NCBI GenBank assembly: GCA_041742255.1
Contig: JBGSIZ010000312.1
Coordinates: 1-14,798 of the forward strand
Origin: JBGSIZ01 sp041742255
GTDB lineage: Bacteria > Pseudomonadota > Alphaproteobacteria > Rhodobacterales > Rhodobacteraceae
Direction of reading: 5' to 3'
Length of the DNA stretch: 14,798 bases
Under the pieces are notes generated by a model. The model did not search any database and had not been told where the DNA came from. It worked only from the letters and a program-made list of their open reading frames with translations. The position numbers and the translations under genes were made by a program. This document shows positions 13,524-14,798 of this stretch, piece by piece (position 1 is the first letter of the stretch; each line of letters opens with the position of its first letter).

Positions 13524-13566
13524 ATCCTTGCACTATTCGAACATTTTCTGAAATCGGGGACCGGGC

Positions 13567-14400
13567 ATGACACTTGGCACACCAACCGGAACCACAAACC
13601 GTCTGGCGCTTGCGGCGGTCGGCCATAACCTGACCCAAGGCCGCTGGCGGACCGAAGCCATGCGCAGCCACGCGGCGCCGCGATTGCTGTTCATCGCCAA
13701 GGGTCAAGGGCGGATCACGGTGGCCGGGTTGACCTCGGGCTATGGCCCCAACAACGTGATCTTTATCCCTGCAAACACCATGTATGGATTCGAAGCCGGA
13801 CCAACGGTGTTCGGCCAGATGCTGACAGTCCCGGCGGCGATGGCGACGGAATGGCCCGAAGAATCGGTGCATCTGCGGTTGCGGGACGTGGTCGCGCAAA
13901 AAGAACTCGCGATCCTGATGGACAATCTGGAACGAGAATTGAAATCGGCCAAATCGGGCCACAGTCGGGCGGCGCATTACCATGTGGGCATCCTGTCGGT
14001 GTTCTTTGAACGGCAAATGGGGCTGCGGAACGGGGAAACGGATCAGGCGCACGGGCGCGGGGCAGCAGCACGGCTGGTGGCGGCCTATTCCGACCTGATC
14101 GAACGGGATTTCCGCACCGGCAAGGGGATCGCGGATTACGCAGCCTCGCTTGGGGTGACGCCCACGCACCTCACACGCTGCTGCAAACAAACCTGCAACC
14201 GCTCGGCGCTGTCGCTCCTCAACGACCGGGTATTGTATGAGGCGCGGATGCTGCTGCGGGACACCGGTGAACCAGTGCAAACCATCGCCGCACAACTCGG
14301 GTTCAACTCGGCGGCCTATTTCACCCGCAGTTTTCAGGCGGCAACCGGACAAACGCCATCATCCTTCCGGCGCAAGGGGCCTATCGGCCTCACGTTGTAG
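13567..14400 (+). CDS. AraC-family transcriptional regulator
   Basis: The 277-residue protein has the two-part layout of AraC regulators. The N-terminal cupin-like sensor (about residues 20-85) includes LLFIAKGQGRITVAG and VIFIPANTMYGFEAG, followed by a helical linker. The C-terminal DNA-binding domain (about residues 185-272) has two helix-turn-helix motifs: GIADYAASLGVTPTHLTRCCKQ and then EPVQTIAAQLGFNSAAYFTRSFQAATGQTPSSFRR. The second is the classic AraC signature. The ligand is not predictable from sequence. The start ATG has GGGGA upstream. It is followed at 271 bases by a Tat-exported, probable peptide-binding transport protein on the same strand, which makes that transporter a candidate target. 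The gene that precedes it, miaA, is unrelated. Confidence 0.92.
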   Translation: MTLGTPTGTTNRLALAAVGHNLTQGRWRTEAMRSHAAPRLLFIAKGQGRITVAGLTSGYGPNNVIFIPANTMYGFEAGPTVFGQMLTVPAAMATEWPEESVHLRLRDVVAQKELAILMDNLERELKSAKSGHSRAAHYHVGILSVFFERQMGLRNGETDQAHGRGAAARLVAAYSDLIERDFRTGKGIADYAASLGVTPTHLTRCCKQTCNRSALSLLNDRVLYEARMLLRDTGEPVQTIAAQLGFNSAAYFTRSFQAATGQTPSSFRRKGPIGLTL

Positions 14401-14671
14401 CGCACGCGGTGGCCCCTTCAGGGTTCCAGAATACGGCCTTTGATTTCCTTGAAAACACAAGGGGACCTGCAACCTGTGGTCGCAAACGGTGCGGCGTCAG
14501 GTCGCAATTGTGATATGAAATGCCGAAAGCTGTCATTGACCTTTGGGTTCAATTCATGCGCTGATACCCACGACTGAGGACATAACGCCAAACGATTGGC
14601 CCGGGCGACATCGCACCGGACCGCGTCGCGGCCCTCACTCATTTGACCGACCGTGTCACAGGGAGAGACGA
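14401..14671 (+). promoter_or_regulatory. 271-bp gap with a tandem GGTCGCAA repeat, upstream of the Tat substrate gene
   Basis: GGTCGCAA occurs at 14478-14485 and 14500-14507 in the same orientation, 22 bp apart (two helical turns), a spacing typical of AraC-type sites. A -35-like TTGACC lies at 14536-14541, but no matching -10 was found. A small hairpin CCTTG/CAAGG (14447-14451, 14458-14462) may end the regulator transcript. The reading frame on the minus strand here has no support as a gene. Confidence 0.4.
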
Positions 14672-14798
14672 ATGACACTCGACACCAACACCGTTCACCA
14701 TGGCGCCCGCATGTATGCCCAAGAGGTCCAGCGCGGCGAACTCAGCCGCCGGGAATTTCTGACCCGGGCCACGGCTCTGGGCGTGACCGCGTCGGCGG
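14672..14798 (+). CDS. Tat-exported ABC transporter substrate-binding protein (N-terminus only)
   Basis: The ATG at 14672 has GGGAGAG upstream and the frame is open to the window end (42 codons). The N-terminus has a long n-region and then the twin-arginine motif SRREFL, followed by TRATALGVTASA, the start of a hydrophobic core. This MYAQEVQRGELSRREFLTRATALGVTASA pattern is, from my memory of Rhodobacterales genomes, that of dipeptide/peptide ABC transporter binding proteins (family 5). The Tat signal is seen directly; the transporter role is inferred from that resemblance and the mature protein is outside the window. An AraC-type regulator lies just upstream. Confidence 0.6.
   Translation, partial: MTLDTNTVHHGARMYAQEVQRGELSRREFLTRATALGVTASA

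Noticed and set aside
14418..14678. 86-codon minus-strand frame in the gap before the Tat substrate gene
   Set aside because: No ribosome site or domain; it covers the expected promoter region and the start of the next gene.
1..14798. CRISPR arrays, tRNA or rRNA genes, insertion sequences, defence systems
   Set aside because: I looked for spaced direct repeats, cloverleaf-like segments, transposase motifs and terminal inverted repeats and saw none that I could support.

Overview
The window is GC-rich and looks like an alphaproteobacterial chromosome, most likely Rhodobacterales (Roseobacter/Rhodobacter relatives). The order pyrH, frr, uppS, cdsA, dxr, rseP, bamA, skp, fabZ, lpxA, lpxI, lpxB, the use of LpxI rather than LpxH, and the style of the MiaA, CdsA and RseP proteins all fit that group. 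This assignment rests on recognition, not on a database search.

Positions 1-10778 (minus strand) are a dense envelope-biogenesis cluster. Read in transcription order from high to low coordinates it holds frr (ribosome recycling), uppS (undecaprenyl-PP synthase), cdsA (CDP-diacylglycerol synthase), dxr (MEP isoprenoid pathway), rseP (site-2 protease), a 41-codon small membrane protein, bamA (outer-membrane protein insertase), skp/ompH (periplasmic chaperone), fabZ, lpxA, lpxI and the 5' part of lpxB. Most junctions are overlaps or gaps of a few bases. The last four genes are chained by three successive ATGA stop/start overlaps. The larger breaks are the skp-fabZ gap (hairpins), the rseP-bamA gap (small gene, hairpin, DnaA-box-like pair, candidate promoter) and the frr-pyrH interval. 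Together the genes supply lipid carriers, phospholipid precursors, lipid A intermediates and the machinery that places outer-membrane proteins.

Positions 10779-11747 interrupt the usual pyrH-frr adjacency. A plus-strand gene of 211 codons with a perfect AGGAGG ribosome site, of no family I recognise, sits here. It is preceded by a 7-bp palindromic hairpin and a tandem 10-bp direct repeat. pyrH follows at 11744-12469, still on the minus strand.

Positions 12470-14798 are plus strand: miaA (tRNA dimethylallyltransferase) divergent from pyrH, then an AraC-type regulator, then the first 42 codons of a Tat-exported protein resembling the N-terminus of peptide ABC-transporter binding proteins. The 271-bp gap before the last gene has an 8-bp direct repeat at a 22-bp period, a geometry typical of AraC-family sites.

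Most of the window is ordinary core genome. The parts that deserve attention are the orphan 211-codon gene and its upstream palindromes, the 41-codon small membrane protein between rseP and bamA, and two DnaA-box-like pairs far from any recognisable origin.
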